A DNA stretch of 36,544 bases from Clostridia bacterium (lineage in GTDB: Bacteria > Bacillota > Clostridia > Christensenellales > Borkfalkiaceae), in contig JAFTQB010000023.1 of NCBI GenBank assembly GCA_017462985.1, positions 1-36,544 on the forward strand. Direction: 5' to 3'. Below the pieces are notes generated by a model that was given only the letters and a program-made list of their open reading frames with translations, was not told the origin of the DNA and ran no database searches. The position numbers and the translations under genes were made by a program. Below, piece by piece: positions 7,627 through 15,665 of this stretch. The first letter of the stretch is position 1. Each line of letters starts with the position of its first letter.

Positions 7627-8532
7627 ATGATGAACGGCGGGATAGGCTTTTTTGATAGCGGCGCAGGCGGGTTGACTGTGCTTGCCGACTGTTTAAAATA
7701 TCTTGGAGGCGGTGCAGTGTACTATTACGGCGATAACGCGCGCGCCCCGTACGGAAATCTGCCCCGCTCCGTGATGAAAAAATACGTTTTGGAAGCGTTT
7801 GATACCTTTGCCGCATTAAAGGCTTCGGCGGCGGTAGTCGCGTGCAACACGGTAACGGCGTTGTTTATCGAGGAGCTTCGCAAAAAATATCCCTTTCCCA
7901 TCGTCGGCGTCGAGCCTGCGGTGTTTCCCGCGGCAAAACGAGGGGGCGACGTTTTCGTGCTATCCACTCGCGCTACTTTTGAAAGCGACCGACTTTTATC
8001 TTTATGTGCGCGTGCGCGTGCAGCTTATCCTGCGGCGAAGATCGCCTGTTATCCTTGCGACGGTTTGGCGGGAGCGGTGGAGTCGCTTTTAAGAGGCGAG
8101 GCGAACGATTGGCGAAAATATCTTCCCGCAGGCGCGCCCACAGCCGTCGTGCTCGGCTGTACGCATTATATTTATTTAAAAGAGGAAATTTCTCGCCATT
8201 ACCGTTGCGATGCGTTGGACGGAAATGAGGCGGTTGCCAAGCGGTTAAAGTTTTTGCTCGAAAATAGGGAACGGCAGCCACTTGGCAAAAATTTTGCTTT
8301 TTTAAAACCACTCGCGACCACTTTTTTAAAAAAGGGAGCAAATTGCCGTCTGTTTTTGCAAAAAAATCGAAAAAACTTGCGAAGAATTTCCCCTAAAAAT
8401 CGAAAAATAAAAAATGCGCTAAACCTTTATTTTCTTGGGAGCGGACGCATTTTAAATTTAAAAATTCACGAACGAATGTTCGGTTTTAACAAAAAAATCG
8501 TCGAAATGGTCAAAAATCCCAATTTTTTTTAA
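7627..8532 (+). CDS. murI: Glutamate racemase with unusual C-terminal tail
   Basis: MurI interconverts L- and D-glutamate, providing the D-Glu that MurD adds to the peptidoglycan stem. Conserved elements are FFDSGAGGLTVL (D10, S11), YYYGDNARAPYG, the catalytic pair C73 (ACNT) and C178 (GCTHY), and a late LYFLGSG motif. The 301-aa length exceeds the usual 260-275. The excess lies around residues 218-265, a Lys/Arg/Phe-rich stretch encoded by A/T-rich sequence unlike the rest of the gene, placed before the terminal LYFLGSG segment. The ATG at 7627 was preferred over the TTG at 7612 because GAGGG sits 8 bases upstream. Location next to the wall cluster fits the role. No strong terminator follows; only a weak CCCAA/TTGGG stem spans the stop. 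Confidence 0.93.
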   Translation: MMNGGIGFFDSGAGGLTVLADCLKYLGGGAVYYYGDNARAPYGNLPRSVMKKYVLEAFDTFAALKASAAVVACNTVTALFIEELRKKYPFPIVGVEPAVFPAAKRGGDVFVLSTRATFESDRLLSLCARARAAYPAAKIACYPCDGLAGAVESLLRGEANDWRKYLPAGAPTAVVLGCTHYIYLKEEISRHYRCDALDGNEAVAKRLKFLLENRERQPLGKNFAFLKPLATTFLKKGANCRLFLQKNRKNLRRISPKNRKIKNALNLYFLGSGRILNLKIHERMFGFNKKIVEMVKNPNFF

Positions 8533-8561
8533 TTTTTGGGCAAAAAAATCGCAAAAAAATC
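8359..8561 (+). repeat. Repeated CAAAAAAATC(G) motif before the dcw promoter
   Basis: The 11-mer CAAAAAAATCG occurs at 8359-8369, 8490-8500 and 8541-8551, and CAAAAAAATC again at 8552-8561, directly against the -35 box. The first two copies lie inside the murI tail. The last two could act as an A-tract UP element. A/T-rich composition makes some recurrence expected by chance. Confidence 0.45.
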
Positions 8562-8590
8562 TTGACAAGGGGCAAAAGTGGTTGTATAAT
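8562..8590 (+). promoter_or_regulatory. Perfect consensus promoter of the mraZ division operon
   Basis: TTGACA (8562-8567) and TATAAT (8585-8590) are separated by 17 bp; the start is expected near 8597. AAGGGG (8567-8572) and AAAGTGG (8575-8581) inside the spacer resemble reported MraZ-binding boxes (AAAGTG/AAAGGGG type), so MraZ autoregulation here is plausible but unproven. Confidence 0.92.
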
Positions 8591-8610
8591 AAGGTCAAGT
8601 TTTATAAATA

Positions 8611-8649
8611 GGGGGATAGTCCCCCAAAACGGAAAAATGCAAAGGGGGA
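8611..8649 (+). promoter_or_regulatory. mraZ leader with two mutually exclusive pairings
   Basis: GGGGGA (8611-8616) can pair with TCCCCC (8620-8625) around a 3-nt loop. The same TCCCCC can instead pair with a second identical GGGGGA (8644-8649), which is the Shine-Dalgarno sequence of mraZ (ATG at 8657). The first hairpin would leave the ribosome site free and the alternative would block it. The pairings are visible in the sequence; regulation is inferred. Confidence 0.5.
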
Positions 8650-8656
8650 ATGAACA

Positions 8657-9091
8657 ATGGACGCTTATTTCAGCGGAACGTTCGAGCATCAGCTTGACGA
8701 TAAGAACCGTTTGCGCATTCCCGCCAAATTCAGAAAAACTCTGGTAGGGGAGCGCGGCGAAAAGTCTTATAGCTTTGCGCGCGGTATGAACGGTTGCATT
8801 TACGTATTCCCCGAAGAGGTGTTGCAAGAAACCCTCGCAGAGCTTTCCAAAGAAAAAATGGGCGAAGCCTCGCTCGCGTCGTTGCTCTTTTTCAGCAGCG
8901 TGTATACGGCGGAAGAGGACGCGCAGGGCAGAGTTGTGCTTCCCTCTAAGTTAAAGGCGATCGCGGGCATCACCAAGGATATCGTAACGGTGGGGCGCGG
9001 CAAGCGCTTGGAAATCTGGTCGGCGGAAAGATTTGAAGAACTTACCTCGCCTTCCAACTTTGAAGAAGAATTCAGAAAATTGGGGATTTAA
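8657..9091 (+). CDS. mraZ: Transcriptional regulator MraZ
   Basis: The 144-aa protein heads the division/cell-wall cluster and, as known from E. coli and Mollicutes, binds DNA repeats in its own promoter region as a ring-shaped oligomer. It carries two AbrB-like halves, each with the DxxxR signature: DDKNRLRIPAKFR near the N-terminus and DAQGRVVLPSKLK in the second half. Length and start (MDAYFSGTFEHQLD) are normal. The ribosome site is GGGGGA, 7 bases upstream and possibly sequestered in the leader. rsmH follows after 5 bases, so the two are co-transcribed and probably coupled. Confidence 0.97.
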   Translation: MDAYFSGTFEHQLDDKNRLRIPAKFRKTLVGERGEKSYSFARGMNGCIYVFPEEVLQETLAELSKEKMGEASLASLLFFSSVYTAEEDAQGRVVLPSKLKAIAGITKDIVTVGRGKRLEIWSAERFEELTSPSNFEEEFRKLGI

Positions 9092-9096
9092 CGAAT

Positions 9097-10035
9097 ATGT
9101 TGGAGTTTTCGCACAAACCTGTAATGCTTGAAGAATGTATGGAAGGGCTTGCCTTAAAGGCGGGCGGCGTATATTTCGACGGCACGGTGGGCGGCGGCGG
9201 ACACTCGTACGAGATTTTGAAAAGAACTTCCCCTAGCGGAAAACTGATCGCCACCGATTTAGACGACGAGGCGATCGCGGCGGCGACAAAGCGGCTTTCG
9301 CCGTTCGAGGGCAGGTTTTCCATCTATAAATCCAATTATAAAGATTTTGAAACGGTATTCGACGCCGCGGGCGTTGATTTGATCGACGGGGCGTTGCTTG
9401 ATTTCGGGATCTCTTCCCATCAGATCGACGACGAAGATCGGGGGTTTTCCTATAAAATGGCGAATGCGCCGTTGGATATGCGGATGGATACCTCGGGCGC
9501 GCTTACAGCAGAGATCGTGTTGAACACCTATTCGGAAGAAGACTTGGCGAGAATATTGAAAGCTTACGGTGAAGAAACCTTCGCAAAGCAGATTGCGAGA
9601 AACGTCGTGAAAGCCCGTGAAAATAAGCCGATCAAAACTTCGGGGGAATTTTCCGAGATTATTCGTAGCAGTATCCCCGCAAAATTCCGTTACGGAGCGC
9701 CTTGCGAACGAAAGAGTTTCCAAGCGCTGAGAATAGAAGTCAACGGGGAATTGGACGGATTGCACGACTTGGTATTAAAACTGACCAAACGATTGAAAAA
9801 GGGCGGTCGGATCGTCATTTTAACTTTCCAATCGTTAGAAGATCGCATCGTGAAAGAAGCGTTTCGGTATATGCAATCGCCTTGTACCTGTCCCGCAAAC
9901 TTTCCCGTATGCGTATGCGGAAAAACCGCAGAGATCGAAATGATCAACCGCAAGCCGATCACGGCGAGCGAAGAAGAACTTGCTTATAATTCGCGTAGCA
10001 AATGCGCAAAATTGCGTATTGCCGAAAAGATATAA
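9097..10035 (+). CDS. rsmH: 16S rRNA m4C1402 methyltransferase RsmH (MraW)
   Basis: The 312-aa SAM-dependent enzyme methylates N4 of C1402 in the 16S decoding centre. Visible family elements are the SAM loop GTVGGGGHS, the acidic DLDDEA after beta-2, LDFGISSHQIDDEDRGFSY, the late RKSFQALRIEVNGEL, and FQSLEDRIVK. A Cys-containing segment (CTCPANFPVCVCGK) follows, a common feature near the C-terminus of this family. The position directly after mraZ (5-base gap) is conserved across bacteria. GGGGAT in the mraZ 3' end serves as ribosome site. Nothing is unusual in length or motifs. Confidence 0.97.
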   Translation: MLEFSHKPVMLEECMEGLALKAGGVYFDGTVGGGGHSYEILKRTSPSGKLIATDLDDEAIAAATKRLSPFEGRFSIYKSNYKDFETVFDAAGVDLIDGALLDFGISSHQIDDEDRGFSYKMANAPLDMRMDTSGALTAEIVLNTYSEEDLARILKAYGEETFAKQIARNVVKARENKPIKTSGEFSEIIRSSIPAKFRYGAPCERKSFQALRIEVNGELDGLHDLVLKLTKRLKKGGRIVILTFQSLEDRIVKEAFRYMQSPCTCPANFPVCVCGKTAEIEMINRKPITASEEELAYNSRSKCAKLRIAEKI

Positions 10036-10080
10036 CGGGTTATACCAAAGTAAATAAAGTATTTAAAGGAGAAGAGAGCC

Positions 10081-10716
10081 ATGGCTACCTACCAGGAAAC
10101 GAACCAAAGAACGCTTGTCGTAGATAGAGAAGCACAATTACATAACGCGCAAATTCGCGAACGTTATTTGCGTTTGCAAAACGCCGAAGAATTGCAGTTT
10201 GCGGAATTTGAACAAATCAACGCGCCTGTACAGGCTTCTACGCTTGCGCCCGAACGCCCTGCGGTAGCTCCTCAGCAGCCTGCCTCGCCCGAAACGGGGC
10301 ACACGAGGGTGGAATCTCCGCTGTTTACGGTAGAAACGTTGGAAAGAACCCTGCAACGAAACGAAACGGCATACGCGCCCACGCAAACGGTGGAAATGCC
10401 CGTACAGCCCGTTTATCAACCCGAAACGACGGTTGAACAAACGTCGCAAGCGACGGCGCAGCCTACTTACAGCCTTACCTCTATGGCAAAAAAGGCGATT
10501 GCGGGCTTTGTATCCGCGGTGGCTGTAATGATGACGCTGATCTGCGTGAATACGCATCTTTTGAGCAACCAAGCGGCGAATATTTCCCGTTTGGAAACGG
10601 AAATTGCGCAAACGACGGCGCAGATCCAAGAAGTGCAAAGCCGTATTGCGGAAGAAACTTCGCCCGAAGCGATCGAGCGTTGGGCTGCCGAAAACGGTAT
10701 GGTGAAAGCAAACTAA
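10081..10716 (+). CDS. ftsL: FtsL-like septum protein with long Pro/Gln-rich cytoplasmic region
   Basis: The 211-aa protein has one membrane helix (about 139-158, IAGFVSAVAVMMTLICVN) followed by a short extracytoplasmic coiled coil (about 162-195, ISRLETEIAQTTAQIQEVQSRI) and a WAAENGMVKAN tail. That is the topology of FtsL/DivIC proteins, which join FtsQ and the septal synthase. Its place between rsmH and the transpeptidase gene is the classic ftsL position. The first 130 residues are cytoplasmic, low-complexity and rich in Pro, Gln and Thr; ordinary FtsL has only 20-60 residues there. AAAGGAG precedes the ATG by 9 bases. The identification rests on topology and synteny, as FtsL sequence is poorly conserved. 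Confidence 0.75.
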   Translation: MATYQETNQRTLVVDREAQLHNAQIRERYLRLQNAEELQFAEFEQINAPVQASTLAPERPAVAPQQPASPETGHTRVESPLFTVETLERTLQRNETAYAPTQTVEMPVQPVYQPETTVEQTSQATAQPTYSLTSMAKKAIAGFVSAVAVMMTLICVNTHLLSNQAANISRLETEIAQTTAQIQEVQSRIAEETSPEAIERWAAENGMVKAN

Positions 10717-10749
10717 ATAAAAATTCGTTTTAGGAGAACGAACAGAAAA

Positions 10750-12489
10750 TTGAAAAACGGTTATTCGATATCGGTTTTACGAAAGAGGTTATTTGCCATC
10801 GTTTTGGCAATAACCTTTCTTTTTTGCTTTTTATGCGCTCGCTTTTTATACGTGCAGGTCATTTGGCAAGACGAACTGACGGCGCGCGCCCTTGATCAAT
10901 GGACGCGCGAAATCCCCATCGTTGCCGAGCGGGGCAAGATTGTAGATCGTAACGGCACGCCGCTCGTGGAAAACGATACGGCGTATACCGTTTACGCGCG
11001 TTCTAACGCCGTAAAAGAAAAAGCGACGACGGCGGAACGGCTCGCCGCTACGCTGGGGGTGGACGGCGTGAGCTTATACGAAAAGCTCACCACGGTAAAA
11101 GCTTCGGAAATCACGGTGGCTAAGCGCGTGGATAAAGAAAAGATTGCCGCTCTTTCGGCTCTTTCTTTAGACGGCGTGTATTTTTCCCGCGATAATTTGC
11201 GCAATTATCCCTACGGACAAACGCTTTGCCAAGTGCTCGGATTCACTTCGTCGGATAATACGGGTTCGACGGGGATTGAAAAATATTACGATAAATATTT
11301 GGCGGGCGAAAACGGCGAGCTGTTGTTTGAAACTGACCTCGTGGGCGTAGATCTACAAGGCGCGGTGGCGGCGTATATGCCCGCCGAGGACGGGCTGAAT
11401 TTACAGCTCACGATCGACTTGGGAATACAATCGGCGGTGGAAACGGCGCTTGCAAAAACGGTAGCGGAATATTCTCCCGTTTCGGCAGAGTGCATCGTGC
11501 TCGATCCCAATACATTCGAGGTGCTCGCAATGGCGAATTTGCCCGCGTACGATCTCAACGAGGTTCCAAGGGACGATATCGAGCTTTTGAACGCACTTTC
11601 GCGCAATCGATTGGTCAGCGATATTTACGAGCCTGGATCTACTTTTAAAGTGATCACGGCGGCGGCGAACGTGGAAGAATATTTGTCGGGCAACCGTTCG
11701 GCGTTTTCGCAAAATTATATCTTCCCGTCCTCGCGTACCCGTTCGGTGGATAGCACAACGGTGAAGTGTTGGAGTAATCACGCCAACGGCAAGCATACCA
11801 ATCAAACGCTTGCCGACGCGCTCAACAACAGTTGTAATCCTTGTTTTACAGATATCGCTATGGCGCTCGGAACGGAAACTTTTTACGATTATCTTTCCGC
11901 GTTCGGGTTCGGGAAAACGACGGGCTTGGATTTCAGCGGCGAGGCGCTTGGATTGTTATTGCCCGAAACGGCGGTGCGCGGTTGCGATCTCGCCCGTATC
12001 GGGTTCGGGCAAACGGTGGCGGTTACGGGTTTGCAGCTCGCATGCGCGACGGCGGCGGCCGTTAACGGCGGCTATTATTATACGCCGCATATCGTCAAAA
12101 AAATTTACGCCTCGGACGGTTATATCGAAAAAGAGATCGTTGCGACGCTGAAAAACCGAACGGTCAGCGAGGAAGCCTCGCGAATCGTCGCAAAGATGCT
12201 GGAAGGCGTAGTCAGCCAAGGAAGCGGCAAAAAAGCATATATCGAGGGGTTTAAAGTGGGCGGAAAGACGGGTACGGCGCAAAAATTCGAAAACGGACGG
12301 ATTGCCGCGGGCAAGTACGTATCTTCGTTCGTCGGATTTTTTCCTGCGGACGATCCGCAATATCTCGCGCTCGTGATCGTGGATGAACCGCAAGGCGCGT
12401 ATTACGGTTCGGTCGTCGCCGCGCCTTGCGCAGGGGAAATATTCCAAGGGATCATCGATTTAAAAGGCTTACAGCCGTCGGTGGATTGA
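10750..12489 (+). CDS. ftsI: Septal peptidoglycan transpeptidase (FtsI/SpoVD-type class B PBP)
   Basis: The 579-aa class B penicillin-binding protein cross-links septal peptidoglycan. It has a short cytoplasmic tail, one membrane helix (about 13-36), a dimerisation/pedestal region (ERGKIVDRNGTPL at 60-72) and the transpeptidase domain with SxxK (S297-K300), SxN (S361-N363) and KTG (506-508). It lacks C-terminal PASTA domains; the chain ends about 70 residues after KTG. The start is TTG: no ATG or GTG lies in frame before the membrane helix, and AGGAG is found 13 bases upstream, a rather long spacing that may lower translation. Whether it is the vegetative or the sporulation enzyme cannot be told from sequence; its place in the dcw cluster favours division. 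Confidence 0.93.
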   Translation: MKNGYSISVLRKRLFAIVLAITFLFCFLCARFLYVQVIWQDELTARALDQWTREIPIVAERGKIVDRNGTPLVENDTAYTVYARSNAVKEKATTAERLAATLGVDGVSLYEKLTTVKASEITVAKRVDKEKIAALSALSLDGVYFSRDNLRNYPYGQTLCQVLGFTSSDNTGSTGIEKYYDKYLAGENGELLFETDLVGVDLQGAVAAYMPAEDGLNLQLTIDLGIQSAVETALAKTVAEYSPVSAECIVLDPNTFEVLAMANLPAYDLNEVPRDDIELLNALSRNRLVSDIYEPGSTFKVITAAANVEEYLSGNRSAFSQNYIFPSSRTRSVDSTTVKCWSNHANGKHTNQTLADALNNSCNPCFTDIAMALGTETFYDYLSAFGFGKTTGLDFSGEALGLLLPETAVRGCDLARIGFGQTVAVTGLQLACATAAAVNGGYYYTPHIVKKIYASDGYIEKEIVATLKNRTVSEEASRIVAKMLEGVVSQGSGKKAYIEGFKVGGKTGTAQKFENGRIAAGKYVSSFVGFFPADDPQYLALVIVDEPQGAYYGSVVAAPCAGEIFQGIIDLKGLQPSVD

Positions 12490-12494
12490 ACGCA

Positions 12495-12535
12495 AATAAA
12501 AAAGGAGTTATCGGCGATAGCTCCTTTTTTTATTT
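12495..12535. terminator. Bidirectional terminator between ftsI and the HAD gene
   Basis: GGAGTTATC (12504-12512) pairs with GATAGCTCC (12516-12524), one G-U pair, 3-nt loop. It is extended by A6/T6 arms so that both strands end in a T run. It serves two convergent units. Confidence 0.92.
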
Positions 12536-13037
12536 AAAGCAGTTTTAATATTTCGTCAAATCGGGGGAGTACGGGAGTTTCGGGATATAGCGAAAGCACT
12601 TGTTCCCGTTCCTCTTTTCCGTAGCCCGTCAATACGAGTACGGCGCGTGCGCCGACGTTCTTCGCACACTGTATGTCGGAAAGCCGATCGCCTACGATCA
12701 TACATTCTTCGAGGGGTATTCCCAGTGCGGCGGCTGCGGATAAGAGCATTCCGCTTTTGGGTTTTCTGCAATCGCAACCGTCGGCGTTATCGTGCGGGCA
12801 GATCTTCCAAATATCCGCGCCGTAGCGAGAAAATTCTCCGTCGAAATCGTAGCCCGCGCCCGTACCTCGCGCAACGCTCGATTGATTGGAAAGGATACCG
12901 ACAAAATAACCTTTTTCCTTGATTTTCAAAAAGGCTTCGCGGATATCGCAATAGGGCGATAGGGTTTGCGGGTAGCGTTTGTCCGCAAGCTCGCCCAGCG
13001 TTCCGTCGCGGTCGAATAAGATCGCTTTCGTTTTCAA
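12534..13037 (-). CDS. HAD-IIIA phosphatase, GmhB-like
   Basis: The 167-aa protein has the HAD nucleophile motif DRDGT (D9, D11), motif II ILSNQS and motif IV VGDRLSD. A zinc-binding loop of the GmhB type (C80, H82, C88, C90; CPHDNADGCDC) is followed by RKP. GmhB removes the 7-phosphate of D-glycero-D-manno-heptose 1,7-bisphosphate; the related histidinol-phosphatase shares the fold, so the substrate is uncertain. The start is TTG with GGGAGG 9 bases upstream. It lies in reverse orientation inside the dcw cluster, splitting ftsI from murE. It has its own promoter and shares a bidirectional terminator. No other heptose gene is in the window. Confidence 0.88.
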   Translation of the reverse strand: MKTKAILFDRDGTLGELADKRYPQTLSPYCDIREAFLKIKEKGYFVGILSNQSSVARGTGAGYDFDGEFSRYGADIWKICPHDNADGCDCRKPKSGMLLSAAAALGIPLEECMIVGDRLSDIQCAKNVGARAVLVLTGYGKEEREQVLSLYPETPVLPRFDEILKLL

Positions 13038-13066
13038 AGGAAAAGACCTCCCGTGTTCGTTGTTTT

Positions 13067-13095
13067 ATTATATTATACTTTTTTGATAAAGTCAA
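13067..13095 (-). promoter_or_regulatory. Promoter of the HAD phosphatase gene
   Basis: On the minus strand TTGACT (13095-13090) and TATAAT (13072-13067) have a 17-bp spacer. The start falls about 25 bases before the TTG codon. The rest of the 170-bp gap to murE is A/T-rich; no convincing plus-strand promoter for murE could be picked out there. Confidence 0.8.
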
Positions 13096-13207
13096 ATATT
13101 AAGAGAAAAAAGAACGAGAAGAAACAAATTTCAACAAAAAACGATAATATTTTTTAATCAAGATAATATATATTGTATGGTAGGATTTATCGATAGCGGG
13201 GTGTAAT

Positions 13208-14695
13208 ATGTTTTTAAAAGGTTTGATCAAGGAAGTAAACAGCGTGCGTATCGTCGGGGAAAGGATCGAAAATTGGGAAGCGATCGAGATCACGGGTTTG
13301 ACGGACGACAGCCGATTTGTTAAAAAAGGCGATTTATTTTTCTGCCGCAAGGGCGGAACGGTGGATTCGCACGCTTTTGCAAAAGAAGCCGTTGAAAAGG
13401 GCGCGGCGGCGATCGTATGCGAAAAACAGCTTCCGATTGCTTTTCCGCAGGTGCTCGTGGACGACAGCCGCGAAGCCATGGCTTTGATCAGCGCGGAATT
13501 TTACGGGCATCCTTCGCAAAAACTCAAAATCATCGGCATTACGGGTACGAACGGCAAAACCACGACCTCGTATATGCTTTCTTCTATCATTCGCCGCGCG
13601 GGAAAAAGCGTGGCGGTTGTCGGCACGCTCGGTATTTTTTACGGCAAGAAAAGGATTGCGCCCGAATTGACTACGCCCGATCCCATTTTTTTGCAAGCCA
13701 CGCTTGCGGATATGGCGTTAAGCGGCGTAGAGTACGTCGTGATGGAGGTTTCCGCGCACGCGCTTCATTATAAAAAGGACGCGTCTATAAAATATGCGGC
13801 GTGCATTTTTACAAACCTCACTCAAGATCATCTTGACTTTTTTGCGGATATGTCCGCTTACGGCGAAGCGAAAAAGAAGCTTTTTTCGCCGCAAAAGACC
13901 CCGCTTTGTATTCTCAACGGCGACGATCCGTTCGGGCGAGAAATCGGGTTGCAGAGAAAGGAACAGTGCCGCGAAAGCGAGGACGGGGCGTTATATTACG
14001 GTTTGGAAACGCCTTGCGAGGCGTTTGCGATCGTAACGGAAGAAACGGTATACGGCGCGGAACTCGTACTCAATCTTATGGACGGGATTTGCCGCGTTCC
14101 GCTTTCGATGACGGGCGTGCATAACGTTTATAACGCGCTCGCGGCAGCGGCATGCGCTTATTCGCTCGGATTTACGCTTTCCGAAGTGGCGGAAGGGATT
14201 CGTCAAGTCAAGCGCGTAAAGGGGCGTTTAGAGCCAGTAGCGGAGTTTTGCGGCGGGAAAATCTTCGTCGATTTCGCGCATACGCCCGACGGCTTGGAAA
14301 AATCGTTACGGGCGCTTAAAAAGCATACCAAGGGCAATTTAATTTGTTTGTTCGGTTGCGGGGGAAACCGCGATAAAACGAAACGTCCGTTGATGGGGGA
14401 AACGGTGGCGAAGAACGCCGATTTTTCCGTGTTAACCTCGGATAATCCCCGCTACGAAGATCCGCTGGATATTATCGTGGATATTGAAAGGGGGTATCGC
14501 AAATATTCCACCCGCTACGTGATCGTTCCCGATCGTGAAAAGGCAATCGGTTACGCGATCGATATGCTCAAAGAAGGGGATGTTTTACTGCTCGCGGGAA
14601 AAGGCGGAGAGGAATACCAAGAGATTATGGGTATAAAATACGTTTCGAACGACAATGATATCATCAAAAAAATCATACGCTCAAAAGGATTGTAA
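13208..14695 (+). CDS. murE: UDP-MurNAc-tripeptide synthetase MurE, DAP type
   Basis: The 495-aa Mur ligase adds the third stem-peptide residue in the cytoplasm using ATP. It has the P-loop GTNGKTT (113-119), the central HALHYKK/NLTQDHLDFF region with the family's TQDHLD motif, and the C-terminal motif DNPR (412-415). DNPR is the known signature of meso-diaminopimelate-specific MurE; lysine enzymes differ at the last residue. The ribosome site (CGGGGTG) is modest. It is the first gene of the second dcw unit, and mraY starts one base after its stop codon. murF, normally next, is missing from this locus. Confidence 0.96.
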   Translation: MFLKGLIKEVNSVRIVGERIENWEAIEITGLTDDSRFVKKGDLFFCRKGGTVDSHAFAKEAVEKGAAAIVCEKQLPIAFPQVLVDDSREAMALISAEFYGHPSQKLKIIGITGTNGKTTTSYMLSSIIRRAGKSVAVVGTLGIFYGKKRIAPELTTPDPIFLQATLADMALSGVEYVVMEVSAHALHYKKDASIKYAACIFTNLTQDHLDFFADMSAYGEAKKKLFSPQKTPLCILNGDDPFGREIGLQRKEQCRESEDGALYYGLETPCEAFAIVTEETVYGAELVLNLMDGICRVPLSMTGVHNVYNALAAAACAYSLGFTLSEVAEGIRQVKRVKGRLEPVAEFCGGKIFVDFAHTPDGLEKSLRALKKHTKGNLICLFGCGGNRDKTKRPLMGETVAKNADFSVLTSDNPRYEDPLDIIVDIERGYRKYSTRYVIVPDREKAIGYAIDMLKEGDVLLLAGKGGEEYQEIMGIKYVSNDNDIIKKIIRSKGL

Positions 14696-14696
14696 A

Positions 14697-15650
14697 ATGA
14701 AAAATTATCTCGGCGGCGCGTTGGTCGCTTTCGCGGCGTCAATGCTTTCGTGTTGGCTTCTCATTCCGATTTTAAGACGAATGAAGGCGGGGCAAAATAT
14801 ACTTTCTTACGTAAAAGAACATTCTTCAAAGGGCGGAACGCCCACTTTTGGCGGACTAGCTTTCATTCCCGCTGCCGTTCTTTCCAGTTTGCCGTTTTTA
14901 TCTTCGGCAAATCGTCCGTTTATCGTGGCGTCCTTTATCGGCGTTGCGTATATGCTCGTGGGTTTTTTAGACGATGTTTTAAAGAAAAAACATCGGGATA
15001 ATTTGGGTCTTACCGCTTGGCAAAAGCTTGCGTTCCAAACGCTGGTGGCGATCATGGCGGGCGTGTATTGCGCTCTGAACGGTTTCACCGTGCTCAATAT
15101 TCCTTTTTTCAAGATTACGGTGGATATCGGGTGGTGGATGCTGCCGCTTTCCGTATTCGTGTTCCTCGCTACGGTCAACGCCGTCAACCTCACCGACGGA
15201 TTGGACGGGCTTGCCGCGGGCGTATCCCTGCCGTATTTTCTTTTTATCGGTTTGTTGATTGTCGCGGGTGGAACCAATCAAGAACTTTCCGTGCTTTGTT
15301 TTTGTTTGGTGGGGGCGTTGGCGGCGTACCTCGTTTTCAACACCAATAAAGCGAGCGTGTTTATGGGGGATACCGGCTCGCTTGCCCTCGGCGGCTTCGT
15401 GGCTTCGATCAGTTTGTTTTCGGGAAACGCGCTTTATATTCCCGTCGTTGGAATTATGTTCGTTTTTACTATCATATCCGTGGTGGTACAAGTAATATAC
15501 TATAAAGCGACGGGCGGCAAGCGTATCTTTTTGATGTCGCCCGCGCACCATCATTTTCAGCAAAAGGGTTACGCCGAAAGCAAGATCGCCTATACCTATT
15601 CGATCGTTACCGCTGCGCTCGGCACGCTTTGCTTGCTGATGAAATTATAA
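14697..15650 (+). CDS. mraY: Phospho-MurNAc-pentapeptide transferase MraY
   Basis: The 317-aa integral membrane enzyme transfers phospho-MurNAc-pentapeptide to undecaprenyl phosphate, forming lipid I. Its motifs are intact: GGTPTFGG, GFLDDVLKKK, NAVNLTDGLDGLA (catalytic aspartates), NTNKASVFMGDTGSLALGG and SPAHHHF. About ten membrane segments are apparent, and the length is normal. An open frame extends 14 codons upstream into murE, but the ATG at 14697 gives the usual N-terminus, with AAAAGGA before it. Only one base separates it from the murE stop, so coupling is likely. Confidence 0.97.
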   Translation: MKNYLGGALVAFAASMLSCWLLIPILRRMKAGQNILSYVKEHSSKGGTPTFGGLAFIPAAVLSSLPFLSSANRPFIVASFIGVAYMLVGFLDDVLKKKHRDNLGLTAWQKLAFQTLVAIMAGVYCALNGFTVLNIPFFKITVDIGWWMLPLSVFVFLATVNAVNLTDGLDGLAAGVSLPYFLFIGLLIVAGGTNQELSVLCFCLVGALAAYLVFNTNKASVFMGDTGSLALGGFVASISLFSGNALYIPVVGIMFVFTIISVVVQVIYYKATGGKRIFLMSPAHHHFQQKGYAESKIAYTYSIVTAALGTLCLLMKL

Positions 15651-15665
15651 AAAGGGAGAAAGAAT

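Noticed and set aside
8518-8540. Terminator after murI
   Set aside because: The only stem is CCCAA/TTGGG with a 13-nt T/A loop; too weak to call.
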